From GWE2-40-63 sp041664345 (GTDB lineage Bacteria > Bacteroidota > Bacteroidia > Bacteroidales > SZUA-534): a DNA stretch of 64,000 nucleotides. The position numbers and the translations under genes are program-made. The notes under the pieces are model-generated. The model saw nothing but the letters and a program-made list of their open reading frames with translations. It had not been told where the DNA came from and made no database searches. The DNA is taken from positions 1-64,000 of the forward strand of contig JBAYKX010000030.1 of assembly GCA_041664345.1 (NCBI GenBank), read 5' to 3'. This document shows positions 53,863 through 62,957 of this stretch, piece by piece; the first letter of the stretch is position 1; each line of letters starts with the position of its first letter.

Positions 53863-55128
53863 TTATATAATAGGGTAAGATACCCATACATCACTATTTG
53901 TTTTTACTTCATTCATTTGAGCCATATAGATATCATTGCCGTTGCATCTTAAATTAATCATACCATAGAGAATCTCCTGATTTTTAATATTGGTAGAACG
54001 GGCAAGCTCTGTAGAATATACCAACGGACGGTGACTTTTTGAATATTTACCAGCACAGCCAATTGCATCAGGTCTTGGATGTGAATGCTTTTCATTGTCA
54101 CCTGAAGAAATAACTGTGGCGTATGGATTAACTAAAGCCATGAATTCTTCTGTAAAATCGTGAGACCCATGATGACAAGATTTTGCAACATCCACCTCAA
54201 ACGTTTTATGACCCTCATACTTAGCCATTAGATAATTTTCGGAAAAAGTATTCAAATCACCACCAAGTAGAATTGTCCTAGTACCAAACGTAATTTTTAG
54301 AACTAAACTGTGTCCGTTTATTGTTATACCATCATCTTTCCAGTAAACAAAACATGTTTTGCCATCTATTATTTCATTAAAAGGAGCTAATACATCAATT
54401 CTAAAATCCTGACTATCTATATTATCAGTTATGATAGTATCACCTGCCTTAAATCTTTTCGCACTGCTGACCCTGTTTTGTTTATTAGCAGTTGTTATTG
54501 CTTGCATAAATGCTGTTACATCCCTATTAAAAGGCACAGGTTCATTAACAGTTAAAAGGTCATTAAATATAGTAGTCAGGTATTTATTATTTCCTTTTTC
54601 TATGGTTTCGCCAAGACCTGTAGGATATGGATTTTCCGCTTTATTTGTTGAAAATTTTAATATACCTGTATGCACTACAGTGCCGAATGTAAATCTTGTG
54701 TCGTTAATAATTTCTATGGCACCTTTATAATGGTCAATATCAAAATGGCTGATGATTAGAAAATCGATATGTACTTTTTTATCTGTATCAAGCTGATACT
54801 TGTATTGCCATTTTGTTAAATACCGATACATACTATCGTTAGGACCTGCATCAATTAATATTTTGTAATTGCCTATTTCAACTAAAATGCCATCCCCTTG
54901 GCCAACATCCAAAAAGAAAACTTTCAATCCCATTTTTTCGCTTAAATCGTTTTTGTGCATCCAGCCATCAGGACCAGCTGTAATTACTTTGTACCAGTCA
55001 CTTTCTTCTTCAACAATTTTAACATAAGTGCCCATGAGAATTCTATTAATAATCTCTTTCCCTTTGTTATCGACAACGCTTTGGTAAATTTTCGCTTCGT
55101 TTGTAGAAGCATACATGTGGTTATTCAT
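53863..55128 (-). CDS. SH3-domain plus metallo-beta-lactamase-fold hydrolase (ComEC-like)
   Basis: A 421-residue protein without a signal peptide. About 5-60 is a bacterial SH3 domain (MGTYVKIVEEESDWYKV, GPDGWMHKNDL). About 68-370 is an MBL fold of the ComEC/Rec2 type: VFFLDVGQGDGILVEI, ILIDAGPND, the zinc motif ISHFDIDHYKGA, ILLGGDLN, AKSCHHGSHDF and VISSGDNEKHSHPRP. Such proteins hydrolyse phosphodiesters, probably nucleic acid. Free-standing ones occur in mobile and defence-like clusters; the substrate here is unknown. It lies in the accessory stretch, with palindromic elements on both sides. Confidence 0.82.
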   Translation of the reverse strand: MNNHMYASTNEAKIYQSVVDNKGKEIINRILMGTYVKIVEEESDWYKVITAGPDGWMHKNDLSEKMGLKVFFLDVGQGDGILVEIGNYKILIDAGPNDSMYRYLTKWQYKYQLDTDKKVHIDFLIISHFDIDHYKGAIEIINDTRFTFGTVVHTGILKFSTNKAENPYPTGLGETIEKGNNKYLTTIFNDLLTVNEPVPFNRDVTAFMQAITTANKQNRVSSAKRFKAGDTIITDNIDSQDFRIDVLAPFNEIIDGKTCFVYWKDDGITINGHSLVLKITFGTRTILLGGDLNTFSENYLMAKYEGHKTFEVDVAKSCHHGSHDFTEEFMALVNPYATVISSGDNEKHSHPRPDAIGCAGKYSKSHRPLVYSTELARSTNIKNQEILYGMINLRCNGNDIYMAQMNEVKTNSDVWVSYPII

Positions 55129-55306
55129 GGTGTATAGTTTTTATGGTTTTATTTGACAAAATGAAGTTAGTTAGAATTTAAGCAGGATGCCGTTTAGGGT
55201 GACATTTCGGATATGAAGCGCTTGCACTTGCTTGCACATCAGCTTGCTTACGCAATATAGTTAATTTCTTATTCATAGTTTCAAGTTTGCACTTATTGCC
55301 TTACTG

Positions 55307-55434
55307 CTAACGGTTTGGCGCTTGGTGTATTGGCTAACCTAGAAGTACAAACTTTTCAGCCTTCACAAATGCTCAATAGAAGCACTTAACTTGACTTAAT
55401 CATGTCCCCCGACATTGAGCCAAACGTCTATTAG
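55307..55434. repeat. Imperfect palindromic element with GTTTGGC/GCCAAAC ends
   Basis: CTAACGGTTTGGC (55307-55319) and GCCAAACGTCTATTAG (55419-55434) are inverted ends around a sequence with AATGCTCAATAGAAGCACTT. This type of element is frequent near accessory genes of Bacteroidota. It begins 6 bases after the VWA gene's 3' end. The canonical integron attC motifs (RYYYAAC/GTTRRRY) are not present. The rest of the 55129-55439 gap shows a run of TTGCAC/CTTGCAC repeats (about 55222-55240) and no gene. Confidence 0.45.
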
Positions 55435-55439
55435 TTGTT

Positions 55440-56447
55440 TTAATTGAATCCTTGACTATTAAAGACAGTTTTTATCCTGCCAGAATTTAAGTTGTTCGTG
55501 TTATTCCTGATTCTTATTTCTAATGTATTTTGTCTACTTGCAGGGTTTGAAATAGTACTTCTATAAAACAAAAAGTAGATACTATTTGAGGTTTTTTTAA
55601 TATTACTCTGTACTTCCTGAAATGTGTTCCTTAATTGATCGATGTTATTAGCTAAAAAATACTTTTGATTTGCAATTTCTTTAAGAGGGTCTTCTCTTAA
55701 ATCAGGACTTTGTAAAGCTGCTACATAAATTTTTTTGTTTATCGTAAATTGTAATACATTTTGCAAGGTAATTGATGGATCTGCATTATGTCTACCGTCT
55801 GTGAATAAGATTAAATTAATAGCTAAAATATTTGTTGTACTGAACTCTTCATTCCAACTAACTAACGAATTGTTTGTTAATTTTATAAGTGCTCCATAAA
55901 GATTCGTACTATTCTCTAATTCAGAACTCGGAATTGAATTGATTTTTTGTTTAAGTAAATTAGTATCTGTTGTAAAATCTTGAAGTTTATATAAATCCTT
56001 ATCAAAGGTAAATATTGCAAATTCTTGATTAGGTAATTTACTGTCAATTAGAGCAATACTGGCATCTTTTATTTGTTGCACTTGCCTAGAGATACTACTT
56101 GAAATATCGATTAGAAATATAGTTTTAATTTTGCTAGGAATATGGCCTGGGTCTATCCTTAATCCTGTTTCTGTATCAATAAATTCATTGTTTTCAAGAA
56201 CATCTAAATCAACTTTTACTATATCATCAACACCAATTTTGTTTTCGTCTAAAACTTGAAATAGAATGTTTACCTCTCTTTTTGAAGGTTCTGTTGAAAT
56301 ATCCAATAGATTCATTTCAAAAAAACCCTTTTTTCCCATTGGCTCTGGATCGCATTTTTTCCAGAAAATCTCGTCACAATCATTACAGCCAAATAGTGAT
56401 AACGTTAATAATGTGATGCTCAGGATGGATTTAGTTCTATTCTTCAT
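55440..56447 (-). CDS. VWA-domain lipoprotein
   Basis: A 335-residue exported protein. The signal peptide ends in a lipobox LSLFGC (Cys about 21). After a short beta-rich region, a von Willebrand factor A domain starts near 109 with the MIDAS motif FLIDISSSIS (DxSxS), the conserved Thr region around TNLYGALIKL and the ILFTDGRHNADPS segment. MIDAS residues bind a divalent metal and engage protein ligands, so it may be a surface adhesin or part of a complex. No MoxR or other VWA partner is adjacent. It has no clear promoter and sits next to the palindromic element at its 3' end. Confidence 0.8.
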   Translation of the reverse strand: MKNRTKSILSITLLTLSLFGCNDCDEIFWKKCDPEPMGKKGFFEMNLLDISTEPSKREVNILFQVLDENKIGVDDIVKVDLDVLENNEFIDTETGLRIDPGHIPSKIKTIFLIDISSSISRQVQQIKDASIALIDSKLPNQEFAIFTFDKDLYKLQDFTTDTNLLKQKINSIPSSELENSTNLYGALIKLTNNSLVSWNEEFSTTNILAINLILFTDGRHNADPSITLQNVLQFTINKKIYVAALQSPDLREDPLKEIANQKYFLANNIDQLRNTFQEVQSNIKKTSNSIYFLFYRSTISNPASRQNTLEIRIRNNTNNLNSGRIKTVFNSQGFN

Positions 56448-56892
56448 GGCAGTTAAATATTTTATATAACAAATTTAGTTTTCGACACTTTCTTAATTAA
56501 CTTTTAACTTGCTTATACCAGCCATAGAATGTCTCAAATTCACTCAATTTTGGTTGGTTTTTACATGGGGCCAGTATTTCTTTAGCTAATATATGTAAAA
56601 AAAATCATATCAATAAGTACATGACAAAAATTTACAACAATTAATAAATTCATTGATATCATTTGAAAACAGGACATTAGACAGATATATTAAGCCATTT
56701 TTAAAACAACTTTTAGCTTTTCTTCTATGTTTTTTATTTTAATTGGGCAAAGTTCATTAGTGAATAGGACTGCTTTATAAGCACAAACAAAAGAAACCAA
56801 CACCAAAAAGTATGCTGGGTTATATTCATTATTAGTTAATTATCAACATTTTACAGTCATTAATCCGTTCAATCGAAGCATTGCTGTTCCCG

Positions 56893-57024
56893 AAAAAATT
56901 AGTTTTTAAGGTCGGCAAAAAAGCGATGGCAGACAGACAAGCTCTATTGCAATTTTTGGTATCAGGACAAGTCACCTTGACTCGTCGCGAAGGGCAGAAG
57001 CGGGTGGGCAAAAACTAATTTTTT
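56893..57024. repeat. 132-bp inverted repeat element
   Basis: AAAAAATTAGTTTTT (56893-56907) and AAAAACTAATTTTTT (57010-57024) are perfect inverted 15-mers. Between them is a GC-richer stretch with GACAAGTCACCTTGACTCGTC. The element lies in the 800-base gap 56470-57268 between the VWA and kinase genes; no gene is seen in this gap. It may be a MITE remnant or a structured RNA. Confidence 0.45.
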
Positions 57025-57268
57025 CTTGCACCAACTTTCAATCAATGATCGTATTTTATCAGTGCGTTTTTTCAATTTTTCAAATCTGTCTGCAAGTGTT
57101 CAGTTGCTTTTTTTAGCCTTTAATTGATATTTCGGGTGCAATAAGAGCTATGTTGGAGTAATAACATGACAAAATTTCAAAATTACTATTCAAATAAAAT
57201 CCGACCTGTAATTTTGCTTACCCATTAATAGATTCTATCTTGTAAATAGATTTTTAAAAATCCCCTAT

Positions 57269-59704
57269 ATGAGAATGAAGTTCTTAATTTACCTTATAAT
57301 TCCCTTATTATTAATAATATGCCTACATATTATTAATAATTATATTTTCCTTTTCCCCAGTATTAAGGAAACCATTGTTGATGAAAAGAAAATAATGATT
57401 AAGGAACTTACGCAAATAGCCATTAACACTATTGATATTTATAATAGTACTTATAAGGACAGTTTAACCCAAGCGGAAATCCAAAAGTTATCTCTAGAAC
57501 ATATTCGAGGGCTCAGTTATGGTGATGATAAGAAAAGTTATTTCTGGATAACTGACTTAACACCCATTATGATAATGCATCCTTATAGAAAGGAATTAGA
57601 AGGCACTGACTTATCGCATTATGAAGATATCAATGGAACGGCATTGTTTAACCATGCAGTTGATTTGGTAAAAAATAATAGGGAGGGTTATTTGGAATAT
57701 AACTGGCAATGGCAAGACGATTCCACCAAAAACCTTCCAAAAATTAGTTATGTAAAGCTTTATAAAGAATGGGGTTGGATTATAGGAACCGGAATATATA
57801 TTGATGATATTGATATTGAGCTTAGTAAATTTCGAAAAAACGAATTACGGCGTACCCTATTTATTACAATTCTGCTACTTATTTTAATAATTAGCATCAT
57901 TCAATATGGTCTAAAGATTGAAAAACTAAGTAAAAAGTCAATAGAAAAACTTCAATTAAGCGAAGAAAAATTCAGAAATCTTTTTCAGGATAATAACGAC
58001 ATTATTTTAATGAGCACTTTAGAGGGTGTAATTCTTGATATTAATAAGAAAGCCTTAACAACTTATGGGTTCAAATACGAAGATGTAGTCGGAAAAAAAT
58101 CCGTTGAATTGATACCTGAAAAATATCAGGATAGAATTTTAAAACGGATTCAGTCAATTGGTACAGAAGATGTTGAGCCAATAGAAATAGAACTGGAGGT
58201 TAATGATGGAAAAACAATTTTCGTCGAAATCAATAGTAGTATATCCACTTATGATGATCAGAAAGTCATACTATCAACTTTAAGAAATATTACGTTGCGT
58301 AAAAAACATGAAAAAGACCTGACTGAAAGTCGTTTACACTACAAAATTGTGGCCGATTATACATCAAATTGGGAATATTGGTTGGGCACTGACAACAAAT
58401 TTAAATATATATCACCTTCGTGTAAAAGAATTTCAGGGTATGACGTTGAGGAATTTAAAGCAAATCCAAAACTATTCACCGATATAATTATACCGGAAGA
58501 TCAAGAAAAATGGGGTACCCATCATAAAAATGCATTTGCGTTTCATTTGGGAAATGATGTTATTGAATTCCGAATCATAAATAAAATGGGTGAACTCATT
58601 TGGATTGAACATTCGTGTCAACCCGTTTATGATAACAACAATAACTATATAGGTGTGCGTGGAACAAACCGTAATATTAGCATCCGGAAAAATGCTGAAA
58701 ATGAAGTAAAAAAACTTTCAAAAGCTGTTGAACAGAGTGCAAATATGGTCATTATAACGGATATAAAAGGCATAATAGAATATGCCAATGAAAAACTCTA
58801 TATAACAACGGGATTTGCAAAAGAAGAGGTTATCGGTAAGACTCCTCGTATTTTGAAATCGGGAAAACATGGCAAGACTTTTTATAAAGAACTTTGGGAA
58901 ACAATAATGGCAGGTAATGTATGGAGTGGCGAAATCTGCAACAAGAAAAAAAATGGAGATTTGTTTTGGGAATCAATATTAATAACACCTGTTATTGATG
59001 ACAACAACAGAATTACCAATTTTATGTCAGTAAAAGAAGATATAACGGAAAAAAAACTTGCTGATAAAAAGTTATTCAATGCCATACTTGAAACGGAAGA
59101 AAAGGAACGGAAAAAGTTTGCCGAAGACTTGCATGATGAGCTTGGCCCTCACCTTTCGGGGATTAGGCTTTACATAAATGAACTGGAAGATGAAAAAATT
59201 AAGCCAGAACGAAGAAATGATATTGTCGTTATGTTGGACACAATGATAAAAGAAGCCATTGATAAAACAAGAACTATTTCGAATCAATTAATGCCTAGCG
59301 TATTAACGGATTATGGTTTAATTAAAGCCTTAAATTCATTTTGTTCAAGAATAAATAATACAAACACCATACATATAGCTCTTAACTATTTCAACCAAGA
59401 ATTGAGTATTGATAAAAACTCTGAAATTGTTATTTACCACGTATTAATTGAATTAATAAACAATACTATTAAGCATGCAAAGGCCAAGAATATTAATATT
59501 GATTTTAATAAAATTGGTAAATATATTGATTTAGTATATAAAGACGATGGATTGGGATTTGACTTAAAACAAACAATACAAGATAAGAAGGGTCTTGGTT
59601 TAAGTAATGTTTTAAATAGAATGAAAACTATAGAAAGTACGTATCACTTTGAAAGTTATCCCCAAAAAGGTATTATCTTTAGCTTTAGAATTTTAACTAA
59701 TTGA
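57269..59704 (+). CDS. Cache-PAS sensor histidine kinase (NarX/DegS class)
   Basis: An 811-residue membrane kinase. Two helices (about 5-25 and 196-212) flank a periplasmic single Cache-type domain (30-190; YFWITDLTPIMIMHPYR, WGWIIGTGIYIDDI). Three PAS domains follow (225-350, 355-480, 480-600). The HisKA_3 region has FAEDLHDELGPHLSGIRL with the phosphorylated His about 619, and the HATPase (700-811) has ELINNTIKHAKAKNI, KDDGLGFDL and GLGLSNVLNRM. It should phosphorylate the response regulator encoded 10 bases downstream. The Cache domain suggests sensing a small organic acid or similar. Confidence 0.92.
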   Translation: MRMKFLIYLIIPLLLIICLHIINNYIFLFPSIKETIVDEKKIMIKELTQIAINTIDIYNSTYKDSLTQAEIQKLSLEHIRGLSYGDDKKSYFWITDLTPIMIMHPYRKELEGTDLSHYEDINGTALFNHAVDLVKNNREGYLEYNWQWQDDSTKNLPKISYVKLYKEWGWIIGTGIYIDDIDIELSKFRKNELRRTLFITILLLILIISIIQYGLKIEKLSKKSIEKLQLSEEKFRNLFQDNNDIILMSTLEGVILDINKKALTTYGFKYEDVVGKKSVELIPEKYQDRILKRIQSIGTEDVEPIEIELEVNDGKTIFVEINSSISTYDDQKVILSTLRNITLRKKHEKDLTESRLHYKIVADYTSNWEYWLGTDNKFKYISPSCKRISGYDVEEFKANPKLFTDIIIPEDQEKWGTHHKNAFAFHLGNDVIEFRIINKMGELIWIEHSCQPVYDNNNNYIGVRGTNRNISIRKNAENEVKKLSKAVEQSANMVIITDIKGIIEYANEKLYITTGFAKEEVIGKTPRILKSGKHGKTFYKELWETIMAGNVWSGEICNKKKNGDLFWESILITPVIDDNNRITNFMSVKEDITEKKLADKKLFNAILETEEKERKKFAEDLHDELGPHLSGIRLYINELEDEKIKPERRNDIVVMLDTMIKEAIDKTRTISNQLMPSVLTDYGLIKALNSFCSRINNTNTIHIALNYFNQELSIDKNSEIVIYHVLIELINNTIKHAKAKNINIDFNKIGKYIDLVYKDDGLGFDLKQTIQDKKGLGLSNVLNRMKTIESTYHFESYPQKGIIFSFRILTN

Positions 59705-59714
59705 GTTTAATTAA

Positions 59715-60359
59715 ATGAATTCCAAATTTAAAATTATTATTGTTGACGATCATGAACTATTTAGGCAAGGAGTTATCATGACAATATCGAAATTGGATTT
59801 TGTTGAAATTATAGGTGAAGCATCAAATGGGAAAGAACTTCTTCAATTATTAAAACATCAAATGCCTGATGCTATATTGTTAGATATAAAAATGCCCGAA
59901 ATGGACGGAATTGAAACAACTAAACTGGTACTTAAGGAGTATCCTAGTATTAAAATAGTTGCACTATCCATGTTTGGTGATGAAATTTATCTGGAAAACA
60001 TGATTGCAGCAGGGGCTCAAGGGTTTATCTTAAAAAACACCAATGCCACCGATTTAAAGCGAGCCATTGAAACCATAGCAAAGGGTCAACAATACTATTC
60101 GGAAGAGTTTATTCCTTATTTTACAAAAAAATATATTTCAAGCAAATCTCAAAACGAACAAAACTCCCTTTCAAAAAGAGAGCTTGAAGTCTTAAGCCTG
60201 ATAGGTAAAGGTTTTACAAATCAGTAAATTGCTGACGAACTGTTCATTAGTATAAAAACGGTTGCCAATCACAGAGCCAGTTTAATCTCCAAAACAGGTT
60301 CTAAAAATACAATCACTTTATTATCCTATGGCATTCGAAACAAATTGATTGAAATATAA
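59715..60359 (+). pseudogene. NarL/FixJ-type response regulator broken by an in-frame TAA
   Basis: A receiver domain (1-120; IIVDDHELFRQG, phosphoacceptor in AILLDIKMPEMDG, VALSMFGDE, ILKNTNATDL) is followed by a LuxR-type helix-turn-helix starting LSKRELEVLSLIGKGFTNQ. At 60225-60227 a TAA stands where the family has Glu (TNQEIADELF), and the same frame then continues ISIKTVANHRASLISKTGSKN and ends at 60357-60359, giving 214 codons. So the protein is cut in its DNA-binding domain by a probable GAA-to-TAA change. It is the cognate partner of the kinase upstream. Readthrough or a sequencing error would restore it. Confidence 0.88.
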
Positions 60360-60713
60360 TGTTTTTTGAATGATTAAGATTTATTCAAAAAAAATTGCCA
60401 TAATCGTATTTTCTTCACTTTTAAGCAACCAAAAAATATCCCAACCAACTCATATATTTAACAAATTCATTGTTTAGTACAGAAGACCGGATGAAAAAAT
60501 CATATTCTTATTATTCAGCAGTTTACATCGGCTTAACTTCAATAAATTTAAACAATACACTGGATTTCCCAAATCTTAAATAGGTGCTTTTACCTAATTT
60601 ATCTACTTGTTCTAACTAATTAGGGTTATTCCTTTACCCAAAAAAAAACAGTTCTATTCACTCTATTTTATTCTCATTATCGGAGGCAAATTTGAAATGT
60701 AAATAATTGCATT
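60360..60713. other. Intergenic region, no gene seen
   Basis: AT-rich gap between the broken regulator and the lone receiver gene. A small hairpin TAGGTGCTTTTACCTA (60581-60596) and a GGAGG about 30 bases before the next ATG (near 60680-60685) are the only visible signals; no consensus promoter. Confidence 0.45.
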
Positions 60714-61121
60714 ATGGATCATTCAAAACCTAAAATATTCATTGTTGACGATAATACCACCTTTAGATGGGTTTTGGCAAATTTTATTCGGAATTCCGGT
60801 GAGTTTGAATTGGTAGGGGAAGCTTCAAATGGCATTGAATGCCTTTCCAAAATTGAAAATCTAGAGATTGATGTGATCTTAATGGATATTAATATGCCTG
60901 AATTAAATGGCATCCAAACGTCAAAAATTATTAATCAACAGTCTCGCAGTTATCCTCGCATAATAGCACTTACCCAATATGATGAATTTGAATATGTAAA
61001 AAGCATGATTAAAGCAGGCGCCAAAGGGTATATACATAAATCGGACGTGGGTAAACAATTAAAAGATGCAATTAAAAAAGTAATAAACGGTGATTTTTAC
61101 ATTCCCTTGCAATTAATCTAA
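60714..61121 (+). CDS. Stand-alone response regulator receiver
   Basis: A 135-residue receiver of the NarL class without an output domain. Key residues are IFIVDDNTTFRW (acidic pair), the acceptor in VILMDINMPELNG, and ALTQYDEFE with K in GYIHKSDVGKQ. The missing helix-turn-helix could make it a phosphate shuttle or CheY-like protein, as the next gene is cheW. It starts a tight group with cheW (10-base gap), the porin and the chemoreceptor. Confidence 0.88.
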   Translation: MDHSKPKIFIVDDNTTFRWVLANFIRNSGEFELVGEASNGIECLSKIENLEIDVILMDINMPELNGIQTSKIINQQSRSYPRIIALTQYDEFEYVKSMIKAGAKGYIHKSDVGKQLKDAIKKVINGDFYIPLQLI

Positions 61122-61131
61122 AACTGAGAAA

Positions 61132-61626
61132 ATGGAACATCAAGATGGACAAAAATCGTATTTGGCATTCAAGCTAGGAAAAGAAACTTTCGCCTCAAAT
61201 GTAAACAAAGTATTGAGTATTGTTGAAGTGCCAAAAATAACTAAAATGCCGCAAACACCTGATTACATGGTAGGAGTTATGAATTTACGGGGCGAAGTAA
61301 TACCTGTAATTGATAGTAGAATAAAATTTGGCATGGAACCTGCCGAAATTACGACAAACACCTGTGTTCTTATTTTAGAGATTGAATTGGAAAACCGCCA
61401 AACTAAAATTGGTGCCCTGGTAGACAGTGTGGAAGAGGTTCTTGAAATTGACGAGGACTCAATAAAACCCTCTCCACTGATTGGAACAAAATATAGTACT
61501 GTATTTATTACGGGAATGGTTCAAAAAAATGAAGGCTTCATCATGATTCTTAATGTGGACAACGTATTTACAGACAATGAAATTATTTCGCTTCAACACC
61601 ATTTGGAACTTGTTGAAGAATGCTAA
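61132..61626 (+). CDS. cheW: CheW-type chemotaxis coupling protein
   Basis: A 164-residue CheW-domain protein. It begins YLAFKLGKETFASNVNKVLSIVEV, with MPQTPDYMVGVMNLRGEVIPVID (the core NLRG motif), then VDSVEEVLEIDEDSI. CheW links chemoreceptors to the kinase CheA. A chemoreceptor gene follows 1.3 kb away; no cheA is visible in the window. Likely co-transcribed with the receiver gene. Confidence 0.92.
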   Translation: MEHQDGQKSYLAFKLGKETFASNVNKVLSIVEVPKITKMPQTPDYMVGVMNLRGEVIPVIDSRIKFGMEPAEITTNTCVLILEIELENRQTKIGALVDSVEEVLEIDEDSIKPSPLIGTKYSTVFITGMVQKNEGFIMILNVDNVFTDNEIISLQHHLELVEEC

Positions 61627-61665
61627 GAGAAAACATTAATAAGTAAAACTTTAAAACAAAAAAAA

Positions 61666-62895
61666 ATGAAAAAAATTTGTATTATTTTTTCAATTCTGTT
61701 TTTCTCGGGACTTATAAAGGCTCAGGAAGAAGCAATAGAAGTCAAAAAACCTTTATTTGTCTTTTCTGGTTACATTATTTATGAAGCATATTATGATTCA
61801 TACAAATCGGTTACGGCAAGAGAGGGTAATTTTTATTTGTTCCCATTGCCTGAAGAATTAGACAACAACGGAAACGATATTAACAAACAAGGCCAATTAA
61901 ATATGCTTTCAGCTCAATCGCGTTTCCGTGCCAAGATTAATGGACCTGAGGCTTTTGGTGCTAAAGTAAATGGGTTGGTTGAAATTGATTTTTTGGGAAC
62001 TACACTTACTTCGATACAAACCCCTCGCATTCGCCACATGTTTGTGAATTTGACTTGGGAGAGAGCCCAACTGTTACTTGGGCAATCGTGGCATCCCCTG
62101 TTTGTTACCGAGTGTTTTCCCCAGGTGTTGGGCATGGGCGCAGCCATTCCATTCAATCCACTTAATAGGGCACCCCAGGTTAAATATTCATATAATGTAA
62201 ATGATGAGATTGAAGTTTCTGGTGCAGCCATTTCCTATATAGACCAAAACAGTACCGGACCTGCCAACGCGCAAAAAAATGCCATTTTGCCGGACATCCA
62301 TGCAACAGTTAAATACAAAACGGGAGACTTTATTACAGGGATTGTTTCAGGTTTTAAAACATTTAAACCGAGGCTTGTAACGGAAACTGGGGACATTACC
62401 AATCAGAAAACTGGTAGTTTTGATGTTGCAGCATTTGCCAAATACAAGGCAGGCGAACTTACCTTAAAAGCTTATACCATTTATGGTCAAAACCTAACTC
62501 CATACTCAATGATTGGTGGATATGGTGCTGCGAATGAGGTTGATGACTATTCATACTCGAATATTAACACAATGGCTTTCTGGGGTGAAGGAATGTATGA
62601 TATTCATGCATTTGGATTGGGAATGTTTGTAGGTTATACTGCAAACCTAAGTTCAAGCGATAGTAACTATTACGAACTTACGGGCTATACACGGGGGGGG
62701 GATATTGATAATTTGTTACGCATTTCACCTAGAATTACTTATACATCGGGTAAAGTAGAGTTTGGATTCGAATATATGATGACAAGGGCTACTTATATGA
62801 CTCTAGATGCTGCAAACGGCAAATACGAAGCAATTACAACTGCTGATGCTGTAAGCAACAATAGATTGTATTTTTCGGCAAAATATTCTTTTTAA
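61666..62895 (+). CDS. DcaP-like outer-membrane porin
   Basis: A 409-residue beta-barrel protein. The signal peptide ends about residue 20 (LIKAQE). The mature part has the DcaP-type run SAQSRFRAKINGPEAFGAKV, LVEIDFLG, PRIRHMFVNLTWERAQLLLGQ and MGAAIPFNPLNRAPQVKYSY, and ends with Phe (LYFSAKYSF) as barrel proteins do. DcaP porins are trimeric channels for negatively charged small molecules. Its position between cheW and a chemoreceptor suggests it lets the ligand of that receptor into the periplasm. Confidence 0.82.
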   Translation: MKKICIIFSILFFSGLIKAQEEAIEVKKPLFVFSGYIIYEAYYDSYKSVTAREGNFYLFPLPEELDNNGNDINKQGQLNMLSAQSRFRAKINGPEAFGAKVNGLVEIDFLGTTLTSIQTPRIRHMFVNLTWERAQLLLGQSWHPLFVTECFPQVLGMGAAIPFNPLNRAPQVKYSYNVNDEIEVSGAAISYIDQNSTGPANAQKNAILPDIHATVKYKTGDFITGIVSGFKTFKPRLVTETGDITNQKTGSFDVAAFAKYKAGELTLKAYTIYGQNLTPYSMIGGYGAANEVDDYSYSNINTMAFWGEGMYDIHAFGLGMFVGYTANLSSSDSNYYELTGYTRGGDIDNLLRISPRITYTSGKVEFGFEYMMTRATYMTLDAANGKYEAITTADAVSNNRLYFSAKYSF

Positions 62896-62957
62896 TGATT
62901 AAGATCAGAATAACAAGAGAGTTAGCTTTAATAGTAATCCTTTAAAACATTACAACT

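Noticed and set aside
55307..55434. Integron attC site
   Set aside because: No RYYYAAC/GTTRRRY core and no integrase are visible; kept only as a palindromic element.
35314..60359. TAA reassigned to Glu in this organism
   Set aside because: Many intact genes in the window end in TAA at the expected length (for example the Rrf2-adjacent genes, dapA and ligA), so TAA is a normal stop here; the two cases are better explained by point changes or errors.
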